In this document: one piece after another, positions 33,367-42,561 of the stretch | Layout of the letters: each line of letters starts with the position of its first letter | Numbering within the stretch: the stretch's first letter is position 1 | From: DATJSN01 sp035504095 | GTDB lineage: Bacteria; Planctomycetota; Phycisphaerae; WQYP01 | Direction of reading: 5' to 3' | Assembly: GCA_035504095.1 (NCBI GenBank) | Contig: DATJSN010000008.1 | Coordinates: 1 to 55,014, forward strand | Length of the DNA stretch: 55,014 nucleotides | Notes under the pieces: generated by a model | The model's database searches: none | Told to the model about the DNA's origin: nothing | The model's input: the letters and a program-made list of their open reading frames with translations, nothing else | Program-made: the position numbers and the translations under genes

Positions 33367-34248
33367 TTATGAAACAGGTTCCAAAGCCTCGACATCAACA
33401 GCGATGCTCACCGATTGGCCGCGTCCGCCCAGAATCACCCCGCGCAGCGGCGAAACCTCGCTGTAATCGCGCCCCCAGGCCAGAGTGATGTGATCTTCGG
33501 ATACAACCTGGTTGTTGGTTGGGTCCAGGTCCAGCCAGCCCATCCATGGAACGTATAAGCTCAACCACGCATGGGAAGCATCCGCGCCGACCAGTCGCGA
33601 TTTACCCGGCGGGGCAATCGTACGCAAATAACCGCTCACGTAACGCGCGGGCAGGCCCACCGAACGCAATGCACCGATGCCCAGATGGGCAAAATCCTGG
33701 CAAACGCCGCGGCGCATTGCCAGTACGTCGCCCAGTGGCGTGGAAACCGTGGTGGTGGAAGAATCAAATGTAAAGTCATGAAAAATCCGCGTCATCAGGT
33801 CCAGCGCGCCGTGAACCAGGCCGCAGCCCGGAGGAAACGATTCCGCGGCATAGCTTGCAAGCTCGGAGGAACGGCGAACGGATGGTGAATCAAGGGTAAA
33901 TTCAAAGACCTCGAGATGTTCGTGCCTCCTGTTCCAAAGATCGTCGCGAACCGACTCCCATGGTTGGTCCAACCCGAGATCGGGAAGCGGAGCAGGATCT
34001 ACGCGGACCTCTGAACGAGAAATCACGTTGAGCGTCTGATGCGGAATCTGAATGGAGAAAAAGACGGTCTTATTGCCGAAATAATCAAGACGCTCGGAAC
34101 GAGTTGATGCAGAAGGTTCGATAGAAAGCTCGCAGTTATCAAGCCGCTGCCGCTCGGTATTGCGCGGCGTCAGATGGGCGATGTTGTGGCCTATGGAAAC
34201 GGGCTCGGCATAGTCGTAGTGCGTCAGATGCGTGATGCGGTATTTCAT
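33367..34248 (-). CDS. Transglutaminase-like protein with N-terminal beta domain
   Basis: A 293-residue cytoplasmic protein. Residues 1-90 are the beta-type transglutaminase N-terminal domain (MKYRITHLTHYDYAEPVSI). The core has Cys in MRRGVCQDFAHLGIGAL, His in DASHAWLSLYVPWMGW and Asp in LDPTNN, the complete Cys-His-Asp triad. Relatives may be peptidases or amide-bond transferases. Its ATG overlaps the stop of the ATP-grasp/alpha-E gene (ATGA), so the two act together. It is the last gene of a three-gene operon. Confidence 0.88.
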   Translation of the reverse strand: MKYRITHLTHYDYAEPVSIGHNIAHLTPRNTERQRLDNCELSIEPSASTRSERLDYFGNKTVFFSIQIPHQTLNVISRSEVRVDPAPLPDLGLDQPWESVRDDLWNRRHEHLEVFEFTLDSPSVRRSSELASYAAESFPPGCGLVHGALDLMTRIFHDFTFDSSTTTVSTPLGDVLAMRRGVCQDFAHLGIGALRSVGLPARYVSGYLRTIAPPGKSRLVGADASHAWLSLYVPWMGWLDLDPTNNQVVSEDHITLAWGRDYSEVSPLRGVILGGRGQSVSIAVDVEALEPVS

Positions 34249-36794
34249 GAGCTGCTCACCGGCGGAAGTAATCCAAGCTGATTAGCCACGTCGGCATGGG
34301 ACAAATAACTGCGGCTGATGGCGTCGGAGAGCGCTTCCATGTGCTCGGTAACCACCGTCAGTAATTCGGCCAGGCGTGGGCGATGGCCCCCGGCATCGGG
34401 CTCCACGGCCACGTGAACGTCCGCAAGACGAATGCCGGTCAGACAGCGCAGCACAACCTGCTCTTCCGGACTCCGATATGGACCATCGGCGATGCGCGGC
34501 AGCCGGCGAATATGTTCGTCCAAAGCCGCCAGTTGAAATGCGACCGAGCGCGGATTGGCTTCATCGACAAGCAAAAGGTCGAGCACCGCGGCAAGCTGCA
34601 TGACCGTCAGATAGCGCCGGCGGTAAGTCATCGAACTGTCGGCAATTTCCAGGATCGCTTCAAGAAATGGCGCTGGCGCCGAAGATGTATTTTCCGCGGC
34701 GCCGCGCAGCAGGCGCAGTACGTTGATGGTCCGTTCCAGGCGGCGGCCTATGTCGATAAAACGCCAGGCGTTGCCGCGCGTCATCGAATCGCCCACCAAT
34801 CCGCTGAAGGCCGCAAAGCTGACAATCAATTGATCAAGAGCGGGAAGAACGTCATTCACTTCATGTCCGCCCCAAAAGGCGTCAGACCAGGAGCGCTCAT
34901 CCACAAGATTATTAATAATGCGCCAGGTATCCAGGCTAAGCCGGTCGCGAAGCACTGCGCCCAGGCGATGGGCCGCGGTAAGGGAATTCTGCAGGCCGCC
35001 GACGCGGGCTTCGTCGAAAAGCAAAGCGTGAAAACGAGGATCAGAAAGAATTCCGCTGCCGGATTCAACTGAAGAATCGGCTCCAGCGCCGTTGTCCAGG
35101 GCTATGGAAAGCAGCGGCGGCAATACCGTGCCGCCATCGTGGCCATATTGATCGGTGGTGCGCAGCAAAATGGATCGTAAAAGCCGGGCAAGGCCTTCGG
35201 CTCGCTCCACATAGCGACCGAGCCAAAATAGGTTATCGGCTACGCGGCTGGGCAAATCGTCGCCGCTACGATTGATTTGCACCGGTTCGCCGGGCGATGG
35301 CAAAAGGCTGAATGCATCGACGGGGCCATCGGAGAGAACCCATACATCCTTGGAGCCGCCGCCCTCGCGCATGGAAACAATCAGTGTATCGGGGGATTTG
35401 GAAAATCGTGCCAACCCGCCGGGCATGACCACATAGGAATCTCCGGAAGCGACAAGCTGGGCGCGCAAGCCCACGTGCCGCGGCTCAAGCGTGCCGTCCG
35501 CGAAGACCGGGCAACTGGAAAGCGTTAGCTGCGCCTGCGCGGTAAATTCCACAGGAGTGGATTCGATGTGCGCCGCCAGTTCAGCAAGTTCGTGTTCAGA
35601 AAGATTTTGGCAGAAAACCGGATCGCCGCCTGTAAAGGTGGGTTTAATCACCAGAGAACGAAGGTGCTCCAGCACAAAGCGCCGCGAATCAGGATCGCCG
35701 CACCAATGAGTTTCGACCGAAGGTATAAGCAGGTCCTGATTGAGAAACCGGCGGCAGATTCCCGGCAAAAAGGGCAATAGCGCCGGGCATTCCGCCAGTC
35801 CGCACCCCAGCGCATTGGCAACTCTCACGCCACCCGCATGAACCGCCTGCAGCAGGCCAGGGATGCCGAGGTTGGCCTCACTGCGCAGTTCCAGGGGATC
35901 GCACAGATCGTCTTCAAGCCGGCGAAGGATCACGTCAACAGGTTGTAAACCGGAAAGTGTTTTCAAAAACACACGCTGGTCGCGAACCGTCAGGTCGCCC
36001 GCTTCCACAAGCGTGTAACCGAGGTAGCGCGAAAGATAAGCGTGTTCAAAATAGCTTTCGTTATATGGACCGGGTGTAAGCAGCACGACGGCGGGATTTT
36101 CCTTCTGGTGCGGTGCGATGGACCCGAGCGTTTCGCGGATACAGCGGAAAAAATGCGCCAACCGCTGCACCTGGCAGTCGCGGAAAATTTCCGGCAGACA
36201 GCGCGAAAGCACAATACGGTTTTCCAGTGCGTAACCCATACCGGAAGGCGCCTGCGTGCGGTCGGAGATGATATGAAACGAACCGCCAGCAGCGCGGCCG
36301 AAGTCAGCGGCGTAGAAAAAAAGCCTGCGCTGATCATACGGCTCCAAGCCTCGGCAGGGTCTGAAGTAATTGGGATGAAGGTAAATCAGTTCCGGCGGCA
36401 GGAGTCCTTCAGACAATAATTTCTGCTCGCCGTAGCAATCGGCAATAATCATGTCCAGCACCATGGCGCGTTGTTTAAGCCCATCTTCAAACGTGTGCCA
36501 TGAAACCGAATCAACAAGCAGCGGAATCGGATCCAGCGACCATGGCCGATCGAGGCCATCAGGATCGCCGTAGACGTTAAAGGTTACGCCGTTGTCATGA
36601 AGCAATCGGCGCGACTGAACCCAGCGGCGGTCGAGTTCCGCGGGGCCGAGTTCTTCAAGCCAGTGCATGAATTGCGACCAATGGGGGCGCACGGAGCCGT
36701 CGGAAGCAAGCAGCTCGTCGTAAGCGCCGGCGGCGGTGCCATAACGGCCTGCGAAATTGCCGGCGGAATTGGGATTCGTCATTTCCTGGACCAT
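34245..36794 (-). CDS. Circularly permuted ATP-grasp fused to alpha-E domain
   Basis: An 849-residue fusion. Residues about 70-480 are a circularly permuted type-2 ATP-grasp ligase: YLHPNYFRPCRGLEPYD, then SFHIISDRTQAPSGMGYALENR, VVLLTPGPYNESYFEHAYL, and LVIKPTFTGGDPVF. Residues about 525-849 are the all-helical alpha-E domain, starting LPSRVADNLFWLGRYVERAEG. In many bacteria these are separate neighbouring genes. With transglutaminases they are predicted, from published genome-context analysis of amidoligases, to make and cut a peptide or peptide tag; no product is known to me. Two starts (36794 or 36782) are possible. Confidence 0.9.
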   Translation of the reverse strand: MVQEMTNPNSAGNFAGRYGTAAGAYDELLASDGSVRPHWSQFMHWLEELGPAELDRRWVQSRRLLHDNGVTFNVYGDPDGLDRPWSLDPIPLLVDSVSWHTFEDGLKQRAMVLDMIIADCYGEQKLLSEGLLPPELIYLHPNYFRPCRGLEPYDQRRLFFYAADFGRAAGGSFHIISDRTQAPSGMGYALENRIVLSRCLPEIFRDCQVQRLAHFFRCIRETLGSIAPHQKENPAVVLLTPGPYNESYFEHAYLSRYLGYTLVEAGDLTVRDQRVFLKTLSGLQPVDVILRRLEDDLCDPLELRSEANLGIPGLLQAVHAGGVRVANALGCGLAECPALLPFLPGICRRFLNQDLLIPSVETHWCGDPDSRRFVLEHLRSLVIKPTFTGGDPVFCQNLSEHELAELAAHIESTPVEFTAQAQLTLSSCPVFADGTLEPRHVGLRAQLVASGDSYVVMPGGLARFSKSPDTLIVSMREGGGSKDVWVLSDGPVDAFSLLPSPGEPVQINRSGDDLPSRVADNLFWLGRYVERAEGLARLLRSILLRTTDQYGHDGGTVLPPLLSIALDNGAGADSSVESGSGILSDPRFHALLFDEARVGGLQNSLTAAHRLGAVLRDRLSLDTWRIINNLVDERSWSDAFWGGHEVNDVLPALDQLIVSFAAFSGLVGDSMTRGNAWRFIDIGRRLERTINVLRLLRGAAENTSSAPAPFLEAILEIADSSMTYRRRYLTVMQLAAVLDLLLVDEANPRSVAFQLAALDEHIRRLPRIADGPYRSPEEQVVLRCLTGIRLADVHVAVEPDAGGHRPRLAELLTVVTEHMEALSDAISRSYLSHADVANQLGLLPPVSSS

Positions 36795-36874
36795 AGCGTC
36801 TTAAAGTCCAAATTCCTCGAATCGACTTTAACTTAAATGCTCTCAAAGACCAAAAAAATGAGATTAAAAAGCTT

Positions 36875-39800
36875 TTATGTCCGCCGAAGATCCAGTGTAA
36901 AGGGAAATTCCGGCAAAATCGCCGGCGGCTGAACTTCCATGCGGCCCTGGGTGTGGCCGGTCCGGAAAAATCGCGATGCGCGGCGGCTTTCGGCTTCATA
37001 AGCGTTGACCGGAAAAGTTGTGTAATTGCGTCCCGCCGGATGGGAAACATAATAAGTGCACCCACCGACCGAGCGATGGTTCCACGTATCCACCAGATCG
37101 AGCACCAGCGGCGAGTGCACGCCGATGGTCGGATGCAGCGCCGCAGCCGGCGCCCAGGCTTTATAGCGCACCCCGGCGACAAATTGCCCGCGGGTTCCGG
37201 TGGGATGCAATGGCAAGGTCCGGCCGTTGCAGGTGAGCACGTGTCGCGGGTCCACCATCCCGGCGACTTTAACTTCCATGCGTTCGACCGATGAATCCAC
37301 GTAACGCACCGTTCCCCCGCCGGCCGGTTCTTCGCCCAGAACGTACCAGGGTTCGATGGCCTGGCGCAGTTCAACGTTTACATCGCGCGCCCCAAAAACG
37401 CCGACGTGCGGGAATCGGAACTCAAAATGCGGCGCGAACCATTCGGATTGCAGCGGAAAACCGCTTTGTTGCATTTCTTCCAACACGTCGGAAAAATCCT
37501 GCCAGGCAAAATGAGGCAACATGAAGCGGTCGTGAAGTTCGGTGCCCCATTTTACCAGGCGCGTTTCATAAGGCGCTTTCCAGAACCGGGCGATCAACGA
37601 ACGCAAAAGCAATTGTTGCGTCAGGCTCATGCGCGGATGGGGAGGCATTTCGAAGCCGCGAAATTCCACCAGCCCCAGCCGGCCGCTCGCGGTATCCGGC
37701 GAATAAAGTTTATCAATACAGAATTCCGCGCGGTGGGTGTTGCCGGTCAGATCCACCAGTAAATTGCGGAATAGACGGTCGGTTATCCAGGGCGGCAAAT
37801 GGGGCGCATCCTTGCCGGGAACCTGCTCAAAGGCGGTTTGAATTTCGTAAAGCAAATCATTCCGGCCCTCATCCACGCGCGGCGCCTGGCTGGTGGGACC
37901 GACGAACAATCCGGAAAATAGATAGCTTAAGCTGGGATGATTATTCCAATAACCGATAAGGCTTTTTAATAGATCGGGGCGCCGCAGGAACGGGCTGTCG
38001 TCCGGCGTCGCGCCGCCGACGACAATATGGTTGCCGCCGCCGGTGCCGGTGTGGCGTCCGTCGATCTGGAATTTTTCCGTACCCAATCGGGTTTGCCGTG
38101 CTTCTTCATAAAGCCCACTGGTGATGTCCACCAGTTCGTTCCAGTTGTTCGCCGGTTGAACGTTCACTTCAATAACGCCGGGGTCGGGCGTGACGGAAAT
38201 GTGATTTACTCTGGGGTCGCGCGGCGGCAGGTAACCTTCGATGACCACGGGTGTATTGAGCCGCGCCGCGGCGCCTTCGATGCGCGCCACCAGGTCGAGA
38301 TAGTCTTCCAGATAACGTTGCGGCGGCATGAACACGTGCAGCCGCCCCTGCCGCGGTTCAACGCACAGCGCCGTGCGGATGATCCAGGGGGCGCTCTGGC
38401 CGGGTTGCGCTCGGCGTGAGGGATCGAATTGCTCCTCAACTTTACCCGGCGTTTTACCGCGTCGCCCGGGACCCGCGATCTGCTCGCGATAGCCGCGCGG
38501 ATTCAGCGGACCCGGTACGCCGGCCAGGCGCATCTGGCGGTAATCTGGCAGCTCTTGGCGCTCTTCACGCAAATCCTGTTCATATACGAACGGATAATCA
38601 CCGGGCGCGACCCAGCCCAGAGAATCCAACGGCAGGCGGAAACCCATGGCCGAATCGCCGGGAATTAGATACATGCGTTCCGGTCTGAAAAACCAGGCGC
38701 CGGTTTCCCAGCGCCGGCGTGAATCGTCATATAGCGGCCGCAACGGCAGAGCGTAGCCGACGACTTTTTCCAGACCCTGCTCGAATATTTTGGCCATTCG
38801 GACGCGTTCTTCCGCATCCTTGAGATTGTTCTTCAGCGGATCGACGTTGGTCGGAAGCCGCCGTTCTTTCCAGAGGTAATACCAGACGTCTTCATAAGCA
38901 GGCAGCGCAAATTTTCCTTCGACTTCCAGATTATCAGAGAGCTGCCGGATAAATTTCGCGGCCAGTTCGGAATCGTGAGCGTAATTTTTTTGTACGTCCG
39001 CGATCAGTTCGGCATTTTCCCAGATGGGCAGGCCGTCTTTGCGCCACCAGCAACTCAGTGCAAACCGCGGCAGGCTTTCGCCGGGATACCATTTGCCCTG
39101 GCCGTAGTGCAGCAGGCCGCCGGAGGCAAAACGTCCGCGCAGCCTCTTGATGAGAATTTCCGCCAGCCGGCGTTTGTTGGGACCCATGGCCAGTGTGTTC
39201 CATTCATCGCCTTCCATATCATCGACGGAAACAAATGTCGGCTCGCCGCCCATCGTCAGGCGGATGTCGCCAAGTTTTATTTCTTCATCGATGCGGTGTC
39301 CCAGCGATTCAATTTTCTTCCATTGCTCATCGGTGTAGGGTTTGGTGACACGCGGGTCTTCGTGGATGCGCGCCACGCTCATTTCAAACGAGAACTTATC
39401 CTTGCCCTCTTTGCCATCCAGCCAGGCGAAATCGCCGGTGATGGGCGCCGCGTTGGACGGATCGGCGGTGGCCGCCAGCGGAATGTGCCCTTCGCCGCAC
39501 AGCAGGCCGCTGGTGGCGTCCAGGCCAATCCAGCCGGCGCCGGGAAGAAATAGTTCCCCCCACGCGTGTAGGTCGCAGACATCTTTGGCTACGCCGGCGG
39601 GGCCTTCGAGCGGTTTGACGTCGGGCGCAAGCTGAATGGAATAACCGGAAACAAAACGGGCCGCGAAGCCCAAATGCCGCGCCGCCTGGACTAAAAGCCA
39701 CGAAAAATCGCGGCAACTGCCATGATGTTTCTGCAGCGTTTGCTCGGGCGTCTGGACGCCCGGTTCCATGCGGATGTCGTAACGCAGAATTTTCTGTACG

Positions 39801-40264
39801 TGGCGGTTCAGATCAACGATGACATCGACGACGCGCCGGCCTTTAAGTGCGTATTCTTTTTTGGCCTGGGCGAGGAATTGTTCCAGCAGAGGGCCTAAAG
39901 GGAGCGTTTCCAGGAATGGAATTAATTCCTTGGCCAGCGCCTCGGGATATTTAAAAGGATAATGTTCGGCGTGCTGGTCAATGAAAAAATCGAACGGGTT
40001 GATGACGGTCATTTCCGCGACCAGATCGACGGCCACCTGAAAATGATTTGCTGGTTCCAGAAAAGTCAGGCGCGCCAGGTAGTTGGCATAGGCATCCTGC
40101 TGCCAGTGGATGAAATGCTTTTGGGGTTCTATTTTTAACGAATAAGCCAGGATGGGCGTGCGGCAATGCGGCGCCGGCCGCAGACGAACCACCTGCGGGC
40201 CAAGCTGCACGAGTTTGTCGTATTGATAGCGCGTCTTGTGTGAGAGCGCAACTCGGATCGCCAT
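36875..40264 (-). CDS. Transglutaminase fused to DUF2126
   Basis: An 1129-residue protein. Residues 1-90 are the N-terminal beta domain (VALSHKTRYQYDKLVQLGP). Residues about 150-290 are the transglutaminase core with Cys in HHGSCRDFSWLLV, His in DLHAWGELFLPGAGW and Asp in IGLDATSG. The remaining 800 residues are DUF2126, with TMGGEPTFVSVDDMEGDEWN, GPLNPRGYREQIAGPG and TGGGNHIVVGGATPDDSPFL; its conserved Glu and His residues suggest a ligase-like metal site. It is the first gene of the ATP-grasp/transglutaminase operon. The frame opens at 40318; ATG 40264 with GAGGAGAG upstream fits better. Confidence 0.9.
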   Translation of the reverse strand: MAIRVALSHKTRYQYDKLVQLGPQVVRLRPAPHCRTPILAYSLKIEPQKHFIHWQQDAYANYLARLTFLEPANHFQVAVDLVAEMTVINPFDFFIDQHAEHYPFKYPEALAKELIPFLETLPLGPLLEQFLAQAKKEYALKGRRVVDVIVDLNRHVQKILRYDIRMEPGVQTPEQTLQKHHGSCRDFSWLLVQAARHLGFAARFVSGYSIQLAPDVKPLEGPAGVAKDVCDLHAWGELFLPGAGWIGLDATSGLLCGEGHIPLAATADPSNAAPITGDFAWLDGKEGKDKFSFEMSVARIHEDPRVTKPYTDEQWKKIESLGHRIDEEIKLGDIRLTMGGEPTFVSVDDMEGDEWNTLAMGPNKRRLAEILIKRLRGRFASGGLLHYGQGKWYPGESLPRFALSCWWRKDGLPIWENAELIADVQKNYAHDSELAAKFIRQLSDNLEVEGKFALPAYEDVWYYLWKERRLPTNVDPLKNNLKDAEERVRMAKIFEQGLEKVVGYALPLRPLYDDSRRRWETGAWFFRPERMYLIPGDSAMGFRLPLDSLGWVAPGDYPFVYEQDLREERQELPDYRQMRLAGVPGPLNPRGYREQIAGPGRRGKTPGKVEEQFDPSRRAQPGQSAPWIIRTALCVEPRQGRLHVFMPPQRYLEDYLDLVARIEGAAARLNTPVVIEGYLPPRDPRVNHISVTPDPGVIEVNVQPANNWNELVDITSGLYEEARQTRLGTEKFQIDGRHTGTGGGNHIVVGGATPDDSPFLRRPDLLKSLIGYWNNHPSLSYLFSGLFVGPTSQAPRVDEGRNDLLYEIQTAFEQVPGKDAPHLPPWITDRLFRNLLVDLTGNTHRAEFCIDKLYSPDTASGRLGLVEFRGFEMPPHPRMSLTQQLLLRSLIARFWKAPYETRLVKWGTELHDRFMLPHFAWQDFSDVLEEMQQSGFPLQSEWFAPHFEFRFPHVGVFGARDVNVELRQAIEPWYVLGEEPAGGGTVRYVDSSVERMEVKVAGMVDPRHVLTCNGRTLPLHPTGTRGQFVAGVRYKAWAPAAALHPTIGVHSPLVLDLVDTWNHRSVGGCTYYVSHPAGRNYTTFPVNAYEAESRRASRFFRTGHTQGRMEVQPPAILPEFPFTLDLRRT

Positions 40265-40443
40265 GGGTAAAAAACTCTCCTCGACGCGGCAATCCCTCCG
40301 GGTGCGCGTCCCGGCCAAAACAAAAATTTACAGACACGTTTCCCCGCTCCGCCTTTGGCAAGTATACGCGCAAACGGTGCTTTTTTCGAGGGAATCAGGG
40401 TCTCCACGATGTATCGGGATTCAGCACGGCATAGCATGAGGGA

Positions 40444-40492
40444 AAACACGGATTACACAGATAAGCACACGAAAAATTAACGAATTTCACGT
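40444..40492. repeat. Short-word spacer repeat (CACGGATTACACAGAT type)
   Basis: The words AACACGGATTACACAGATAA, GCACACGAAAAATTAACG and AATTTCACGTGAA follow each other. It is the complementary sense of the TCGTG/CCGTGG runs at 14772-14855 and 18633-18671, and the first word resembles CCGCAGATGACGCAGATTAA at 54616. Confidence 0.5.
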
Positions 40493-40519
40493 GAATGCGC
40501 GGAGAAATTTTTATGGTTT

Positions 40520-42532
40520 TTAGTGATAAATTTGCAGATGCGGCAGCGCCTTTTTTAACTTCGCTACACCTGTCTCTGTCACGGATGTATCAATAAGGTT
40601 CAGCGTTCGCAACTGTGACAGACCGACTAATTCCTTCAGACCAGCATCCGTCACTTTGGTGTCACTGAGGTCCAGCGACTGTAATTGCGTCAGGTTGACC
40701 AATTCTTTCAAGCCAACGTCTGTCACTTGGGTGTTATTGAGCCATAATACCTGTAACCTTGTCAGGCCAGCCAAGCCCTTCATGCCCGCGTCCGTCATTT
40801 TAGTGTCGCCGAGATCCAGCCACTGCAACCATATGAGATTATCAAGTTCGTTCAATCCCGAGCCCGTTATATGAGTATCGCCCAAGTTCAGTGCATCCAA
40901 CTCCGTGAGGCCGGCTAATTCTTTTAAACCCGCATCAGTCACGTTGGTTCCGTAGAGGTACAACACCAGTAACTGCTTGCCAGCTAATTCATTCAGGCCC
41001 GCATCCGTCACTGAGGTATCGCCCCAGAGATCCAGTGCCTGTAATTGATTTAGACCAGCTAATTCCTTCGGGCCTGAATCAGTTATGTTTGTATCCCCCA
41101 GATACAAACCGAAGCTCTGTTCGGGCGGAGGCAATTTAGAGATTACCCCGGGCGCCCATTGCTTAAAGCAAAATGCCGGAAATTCTCCCCATTGGTAATT
41201 TGTCGAATTATCCCAAAAGCCAGTTTCATCCATCCAGCCGGATTCGGCGCCGGCTTTTTTCCATGCGGCGACAATGGCGGCTGGAAGCGGCTGTGGAGGT
41301 GAATTCCAGAACTCTGCCCCTTCAGTTAATTGATGCTCCAGTTTTTCCTTCAATTCTGTAACGCCTGGATCCGTCACATGAATACCGTAGAGGTCCACCT
41401 CCTGCCCCTGGCCAAAGGTTATTCCCTCTTTAATTAGTTCGTTGCTGAAGAGCTTCAGCGTATGCAACTGTTTAAATGCCGCTAATTGTTTCAGACCTGC
41501 GTCGGTTACGGAAGTGTCGACGAGATCCAATTCCTGCAACTGCGTCAGACCCTCCAATTCTTTCAGACTCGCATCAGTTATTTTGAAACCACCGAGCGAC
41601 AGTGTCTGTAACTGCGTAAGGCCAGTCAATTCCTTTAGACCCATATCCGTAATGTGTATGTCCCCGGTGAGGCCCAGCCACTGCAACTGCTTTAAGCTAG
41701 CTAATTCCTTCAGACCAGAATCCGTCACTTGAGTATTGGAGAGGTTAAGTGTTTGTAATTGTTTAAGACCAACCAATTGACCGGCATCAGTTATGTGTGT
41801 AAAGGTGAGATCCAGATATCGCAACTGCTTCAAGCTTGCCAATTCTTTTAGGCCCGTGCCTGTTATATGAGTGTTGCCAAGGTTCAGCATCTGCAACTGC
41901 CTGAGGTCTGCTAATTCCTTCAATCCCGCATCGGTCACCTTGGTGCCATAAAGATAAAGCGCCTGTAACTGCTTAAATCCAGCTAATTCCTTCAACCCCG
42001 CGTCAGTCACATGAGTGCCGCTTAGATTCAGTGCTTGCAATTGCATAAGGCCTGCTAATTCTTTCAAACCTGCGTCGGTCACCTGGGTGCGGCCGAGGTC
42101 TAGCGATTGCAAGTGTTTGAGGCCAACTAATTCCTTCAGACCTGCGTCTGTTATGGAGGGAAGATGGGAAGGTGATGCAAAAAAAAAGTTTAGGAAGATC
42201 ACGTGGCCGGATTCAAGTATTACACCATTCATATCCTCTAGGTCCAAACCGAAGCTCTGGTTTGGCTGGGGCAATTTAGAAATTACACCGGGAGTCCATT
42301 GGTAAAAGAGAAACGCTGGGACTTCTCCGGATCGATCAGTTGGTGAATCTTCCCAAAAGGTGTCTGGTCCTTGCGGGTCCATCCAGCCGGATTGAGCACC
42401 GGCTTTTTCCCATGCAGCGACAATGGCGGCTGGGAGCGGCTGGGGATCAGAAGCGAAGGCCGCGTTATTCGTGAACAACAAAAAGAAAAGCAGCGCCACT
42501 ATGCACGCTAAAGAAATCAAAACTTTTCGCAT
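40520..42532 (-). CDS. Secreted leucine-rich repeat protein with internal duplication
   Basis: A 670-residue protein. A signal peptide covers residues 1-28 (FLLFTNNAAFA). About twenty leucine-rich repeats of 23-24 residues follow, of the F-box/GALA type: vTDAGLKELagLkqLq-LnL--T. Two copies of a 75-85 residue non-repeat module interrupt them, one at about residues 30-115 and one at about 410-490. Both begin PQPLPAAIVAAW and contain KAGA.SGWMD, FW, GE.PAF, QW.PGVISKLP and QSFGL. The protein is thus a tandem module-LRR-module-LRR duplication. Such proteins are common in planctomycetes; the binding partner is unknown. Confidence 0.85.
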   Translation of the reverse strand: MRKVLISLACIVALLFFLLFTNNAAFASDPQPLPAAIVAAWEKAGAQSGWMDPQGPDTFWEDSPTDRSGEVPAFLFYQWTPGVISKLPQPNQSFGLDLEDMNGVILESGHVIFLNFFFASPSHLPSITDAGLKELVGLKHLQSLDLGRTQVTDAGLKELAGLMQLQALNLSGTHVTDAGLKELAGFKQLQALYLYGTKVTDAGLKELADLRQLQMLNLGNTHITGTGLKELASLKQLRYLDLTFTHITDAGQLVGLKQLQTLNLSNTQVTDSGLKELASLKQLQWLGLTGDIHITDMGLKELTGLTQLQTLSLGGFKITDASLKELEGLTQLQELDLVDTSVTDAGLKQLAAFKQLHTLKLFSNELIKEGITFGQGQEVDLYGIHVTDPGVTELKEKLEHQLTEGAEFWNSPPQPLPAAIVAAWKKAGAESGWMDETGFWDNSTNYQWGEFPAFCFKQWAPGVISKLPPPEQSFGLYLGDTNITDSGPKELAGLNQLQALDLWGDTSVTDAGLNELAGKQLLVLYLYGTNVTDAGLKELAGLTELDALNLGDTHITGSGLNELDNLIWLQWLDLGDTKMTDAGMKGLAGLTRLQVLWLNNTQVTDVGLKELVNLTQLQSLDLSDTKVTDAGLKELVGLSQLRTLNLIDTSVTETGVAKLKKALPHLQIYH

Positions 42533-42561
42533 GACTATGTTTCCTTTGAAGTGAAACTGCT

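Noticed and set aside
40520..42532. Regular repeats suggestive of a CRISPR or tandem array
   Set aside because: The period of about 69-72 bases is in phase with leucine-rich repeats of 23-24 residues in an open frame, so it is protein repeat, not CRISPR.
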